The notes under the pieces are model-generated. The model was given only the letters and a program-made list of their open reading frames with translations, did not search any database and was not told the DNA's origin. Of a stretch of DNA of 64,000 bases, positions 61,448 through 64,000 are shown one piece after another. The translations under genes were made by a program, and so were the position numbers. The stretch lies in assembly GCF_042683665.1 (NCBI RefSeq), contig NZ_JBHUOO010000006.1; one strand, given 5' to 3'. Origin of the DNA: Leeuwenhoekiella polynyae (GTDB lineage Bacteria > Bacteroidota > Bacteroidia > Flavobacteriales > Flavobacteriaceae). The first letter of the stretch is position 1. Each line of letters opens with the position of its first letter.

Positions 61448-61828
61448 TTAGAGGTCGTTATTAAGATTTTGCTTTTCTCGAAAGCGTACTTCCTTTTTTT
61501 CTTCGGCATATTTCTTTTCCACTATCAAAGGTTTTTTGCTTGGCTGTTCTGTCTCAAATAGAGATTGAATCATTGCAACTGTAGGCTTGGTTTGGGTCTT
61601 TTCAACGTCCCTCATTATAGCGATTACGGCATTGATTCTTTTTAATAGTTTGGCTTCGATGGTTCGCCCTGTCGGACCTAATTTTTCTTTTGGCGATATC
61701 TCGTTGTAGAAGAAAAAATCAAGTATAGCTTCCATCGTTTCGGTATGCGTCTTGAAGTGCTTTTTTGAAAATTCTTGAAAACGTTTGGCGGTTTTCCTTT
61801 TGAACCTGATAGTGATGAATGAATCCAT
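61448..61828 (-). CDS. BfmA/BtgA-family mobilization accessory protein
   Basis: A 126-residue basic protein. Residues 1-45 (SFITIRFKRKTAKRFQEFSKKHFKTHTETMEAIL) resemble a ribbon-helix-helix that binds oriT, as in BfmA/BtgA of Bacteroides. It is the first gene of the mob operon and lies next to the candidate oriT at 61850-62092. Confidence 0.83.
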   Translation of the reverse strand: MDSFITIRFKRKTAKRFQEFSKKHFKTHTETMEAILDFFFYNEISPKEKLGPTGRTIEAKLLKRINAVIAIMRDVEKTQTKPTVAMIQSLFETEQPSKKPLIVEKKYAEEKKEVRFREKQNLNNDL

Positions 61829-61849
61829 TTTCTTTCGCTTTTTTGTGTG

Positions 61850-62092
61850 TTTGACGTAAATCCATCCCTATTTACAAGCTGTTTGGGGGCATTTGACGCA
61901 AATCGAAGAAACTTATATAATCCATTAATTTTCAATTACTTGAAATTCAATGGTTTATGCGCTAAAAGGAATATGTAACGTGGCTCTGCCCGTTACCCTC
62001 TTGCTATTCCTTTTCGTCACGCCAAAGCGTGACAAAAATTTCATACAATCTGGCTAAAAAGCCAATTGCCCTTTTAGGAATTCGGAAATTCC
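61850..62092. other. Candidate origin of transfer (oriT)
   Basis: The 443-bp gap 61829-62271 has no gene but is dense in structure. It holds a direct repeat TTTGACG(T/C)AAATC at 61850 and 61892 and four hairpins: GTAACG/CGTTAC (61975-61996), GTCACGC-CAAA-GCGTGAC (62016-62033), TGGCT/AGCCA (62051-62064) and GGAATT/AATTCC (62077-62092). It lies directly upstream of the mob genes, the usual place of oriT. The nick site cannot be fixed from sequence alone. Confidence 0.6.
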
Positions 62093-62222
62093 AATATGTA
62101 AAATATAGATGGATACAGCTACCAGCGAAAGTTAAAAATGGGATAACTATATGAATTTATGTGTGCTGAATTTCAGCGAAATAAAGATACGCTTTTTTCT
62201 CGACTTGAAATTAATTGCATAC

Positions 62223-62250
62223 AAAAACACCTCCAAAAATTTAGAGGTGC
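62223..62250 (-). terminator. Terminator after the 65-residue gene
   Basis: CACCTC (62228-62233) and GAGGTG (62244-62249) form a stem followed by T residues on the minus strand, 22 bp after the stop at 62272. Confidence 0.6.
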
Positions 62251-62271
62251 TTGACTATAAAGTTTAGAAAA

Positions 62272-62469
62272 TTAGATGTTGAAAATAAACGTATAGGAAT
62301 ATAAATTTCGCAATGCTTCTTCCTCTATCATGGTTTCAAAACAGGTATAATTTTCTCTTACGTATTTGCGAATATCATCGCCAAATTTTCGTTCCACATC
62401 CTTTTTGGAATCTTCCAAAAGACGGTTTTGAGTTTCCTCGCTCAAGTCTGTAAAATTCAGATAAACCAT
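62272..62469 (-). CDS. Small protein of unknown function
   Basis: A 65-residue protein, MVYLNFTDLSEETQNRLLEDSKKDVE..., charged and predicted helical, with no membrane segment or motif I recognise. It follows the 126-residue gene by 11 bp, just beside the candidate oriT, and has its own terminator. It belongs to the small accessory gene cluster common near oriT in Bacteroidetes ICEs. Confidence 0.65.
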   Translation of the reverse strand: MVYLNFTDLSEETQNRLLEDSKKDVERKFGDDIRKYVRENYTCFETMIEEEALRNLYSYTFIFNI

Positions 62470-62480
62470 AGCTTTAAAAT

Positions 62481-62861
62481 TTAGTATTCGCTTGGTAACA
62501 TCAGCGTATCATTTACAAAAAATAACCGCAGTTCATCGAGTGGAAAATCGGTTGCCCGATAACCGTGTTTTTCCAAAATATTATCATTGCCATCGCTGTA
62601 AATTATCTCGGCTTCATAACCCGAATAATCCTGTTTTTCTTCGGGCAATCTTTTGAAGTCTATGGTTATAAATTCGCTTCGGTTCATCAGACTTTTTGCA
62701 ATCACGGAAGTGTCCGTAATGAGCCAAAAACAATCTGCCACATTAGCAAGATATTTTAGTCCGTCCGTAAAACGTGTTCTTAATAATGGGATTTGATAGA
62801 ACATTTCCGTTCCGTGAAAATGTTGCAATCCTTCTTTGATTTCGTTAACTTGTGCTTTCAT
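62481..62861 (-). CDS. Small ICE protein, DUF6876-like
   Basis: A 126-residue soluble protein. The sequence FHGTEMFYQIPLLRTRFTDGLKYLANVADCFWLITD is the recognisable block of the DUF6876 family, commonly found on Bacteroidetes plasmids and ICEs. Function unknown. It shares a direction with the ssb genes and lies after a terminator-like hairpin at 62890-62932. Confidence 0.65.
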   Translation of the reverse strand: MKAQVNEIKEGLQHFHGTEMFYQIPLLRTRFTDGLKYLANVADCFWLITDTSVIAKSLMNRSEFITIDFKRLPEEKQDYSGYEAEIIYSDGNDNILEKHGYRATDFPLDELRLFFVNDTLMLPSEY

Positions 62862-62889
62862 TGTTCATTTATTTTAAGTGAATAATTAA

Positions 62890-62932
62890 AAGAGGGCACG
62901 AACTAATTGAAAACTGGTATCTGTGCCCTCTT
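62890..62932 (-). terminator. Terminator after ssb copy 1
   Basis: AAGAGGGCAC and GTGCCCTCTT form a perfect 10-bp stem that ends 12 bp beyond the stop at 62945. A T-rich run follows on the minus strand. Confidence 0.7.
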
Positions 62933-62944
62933 GGATTTTTATGG

Positions 62945-63289
62945 TTACTTACCATTTTTAGACCCGAGCAAAAGAATTTCTCTTGCTACAACTTCGGTAT
63001 AGTATCGTTTTTCGCCTTCCTTGGTTTCATAAGAGCGTTGCGCCAATTTGCCCGCAATGGCAATTTGTTTTCCTACTACTGCATATTTCTCAATGATTGA
63101 AGCAAGTTTTCCCCAAGCCACAATACTATGCCAATGGGTTTCCGATTGCTTCTGCCCTTTTGAGTCTTCGTAATTTTCATTTGTAGCCATTGAGAACTGC
63201 GCCACAATTTTTCCATTTTCAAGATTTGTAACCTGTGGGTCTTGCCCAATGTTTCCAATTAACTGAACGTGATTTTTAATAGTTTTCAT
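62945..63289 (-). CDS. ssb: Single-stranded DNA-binding protein, copy 1
   Basis: A 114-residue OB-fold SSB: HVQLIGNIGQDPQVTNLENGK at the start and HWHSIVAWGKLASIIEKYAVVGKQIAIAGKL in the core. It lacks the long acidic C-terminal tail of chromosomal SSB. Its stop is followed by a terminator. It probably coats single-stranded DNA in transfer or replication of the element. A 75-bp gap with another terminator separates it from its paralogue. Confidence 0.92.
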   Translation of the reverse strand: MKTIKNHVQLIGNIGQDPQVTNLENGKIVAQFSMATNENYEDSKGQKQSETHWHSIVAWGKLASIIEKYAVVGKQIAIAGKLAQRSYETKEGEKRYYTEVVAREILLLGSKNGK

Positions 63290-63313
63290 AATAAAAGTTT
63301 TAAAGATTATTAA

Positions 63314-63350
63314 TAAAAAAAGGGCGCAACGTTTGAGAGGTACGCCCTCT
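63314..63350 (-). terminator. Terminator between the two ssb genes
   Basis: AGGGCG and CGCCCT form a stem followed on the minus strand by seven T residues, 16 bp after the stop of the second ssb at 63364. Confidence 0.75.
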
Positions 63351-63363
63351 AAAATTTCAATGA

Positions 63364-63708
63364 TTACTTATCATTTTTGCTTCCAAGCAAAAGGATTTCA
63401 TTTGCTTCGATTTCGGTAACATATCGCTTGATACCCTCTTTATCCTCGTAGCTTCGGGATTTCAGTTTTCCCGTAACACCTACTTCCTTGCCTTTATCAA
63501 CATATTTTTTAATAATTTCGGCAGTCTTGCCCCAAGCTACAACGGTATGCCAATTAGTTTCGGTTTGCTTTTCGCCTTTGGCATCCTTGTAATACTCGTT
63601 TGTTGCGATTGAAAAACGGGCTACTTTTTTTCCGCTTTCAAGGTTCGTGATTGTTGGCTCTTGTCCAACGTTTCCGATTAACTGTACGTGATTTTTTAAA
63701 GTACTCAT
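63364..63708 (-). CDS. ssb: Single-stranded DNA-binding protein, copy 2
   Basis: A 114-residue SSB closely related to the first copy, starting MSTLKNHVQLIGNVGQEPTI and with NWHTVVAWGKTAEIIKKYVDKGKEVGVTGKL in the core. Both lack the acidic tail. Each gene has its own terminator, so they are separate units rather than a single operon. Confidence 0.92.
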   Translation of the reverse strand: MSTLKNHVQLIGNVGQEPTITNLESGKKVARFSIATNEYYKDAKGEKQTETNWHTVVAWGKTAEIIKKYVDKGKEVGVTGKLKSRSYEDKEGIKRYVTEIEANEILLLGSKNDK

Positions 63709-63718
63709 AATAAAATAT

Positions 63719-63865
63719 TTAAAGATTAATTAAAATGCTATCTGAACCATTCAGACAGTTTGCGTTTATATTTTTTTGAAGTGATTTACTTATTATATCT
63801 TGAGCGTTTTCCTTTTTTGTTTTTTTTGGTGTCGCTTCCCTTTGTATGTTTTTGTAAGATTTCAT
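63719..63865 (-). CDS. Short basic protein of unknown function
   Basis: A 48-codon frame beginning MKSYKNIQREATPKKTKKEN at ATG 63865, rich in Lys and ending 10 bp before the ssb copy 2 start. An ATG at 63892 or 63979 would lengthen it. Position argues that it is real, but I recognise no family and the start is uncertain. Confidence 0.4.
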   Translation of the reverse strand: MKSYKNIQREATPKKTKKENAQDIISKSLQKNINANCLNGSDSILINL

Positions 63866-64000
63866 AAGTTTTATTTTAGATTTACTTCCCATAGCGTATC
63901 CTATGATAATTCCAAATTTCCCTTCATAATTTTTTTCTATAGTCCTCCTTTTTACCCACAAAGCCTTTTTGATCGACATACTTTTTATATCCAGAGCATT

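Noticed and set aside
1..64000. CRISPR arrays, rRNA genes, insertion sequences
   Set aside because: No regularly spaced repeats, no rRNA-like sequence and no transposase or terminal inverted repeats were seen. The element appears free of IS copies in this window.

Overview
The window looks like chromosomal DNA of a member of the Flavobacteriaceae (Bacteroidetes) into which a large integrative and conjugative element (ICE) has inserted. The evidence is AT-rich coding DNA, Bacteroides-type tra genes (traE to traN), RteC and BfmA/BtgA homologues, SusC/FecA-like TonB receptor architecture, a TTTG / TAnnTTTG promoter and CGCTTTCGCGAAAGCG palindromes. The left edge (about 1-310) holds a tRNA-Leu-like sequence. 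Its 3' half is well preserved and its 5' acceptor strand is eroded, and a tyrosine recombinase gene follows at once, so this is read as the att end of the element. No second end is visible, so the element continues past base 64000.

Region 1.8-32.2 kb is a copper (and probably silver) homeostasis island transcribed almost entirely leftward. It encodes a CopZ-like chaperone, two CPC-type P1B ATPases, a Cys-rich four-helix copper protein and two small regulators that join an HMA-like CxxC domain to an AraC helix-turn-helix. It also encodes CusA/CusB/CusC-type RND efflux, two stand-alone DUF3347 proteins plus a third DUF3347 on CusB, and a multicopper oxidase that appears fused to a PcoB-like outer-membrane barrel. 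Embedded in it are modules of less clear role: an APC permease, a possible PD-(D/E)XK nuclease, a K+ channel, a YceI protein, a glutamate-synthase-like flavoprotein and DUF2231, DoxX and heme-binding proteins. A family of four hairpin repeats with a conserved loop sits at the joints between these modules.

Region 32.5-38.7 kb is a rightward iron-uptake-type operon: DUF4856 lipoprotein, imelysin, HTTM protein and TonB-dependent receptor. It has a good Bacteroidetes promoter and a candidate Fur-like box, and HYC_CC_PP paralogues bracket it. Next come a gene remnant, a second copy of a 97-residue protein, a CPH-type (CopB) ATPase and a frameshifted MFS transporter.

Region 43.5-63.9 kb is the ICE backbone. 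It holds rteC, an excisionase-like HTH gene, a winged-helix protein with an ATPase loader (replication), an amidase and the mating-pore genes traE, F, G, I, J, K, M and N. A methyltransferase plus PD-(D/E)XK nuclease pair is inserted after the pore genes. On the opposite strand are the VirD4-like coupling protein, a MobB-like relaxase, a BfmA/BtgA accessory protein, a hairpin-rich candidate oriT, small unknown genes and two ssb paralogues. Together the genes suggest a self-transmissible element that spreads copper resistance and carries a possible restriction system.
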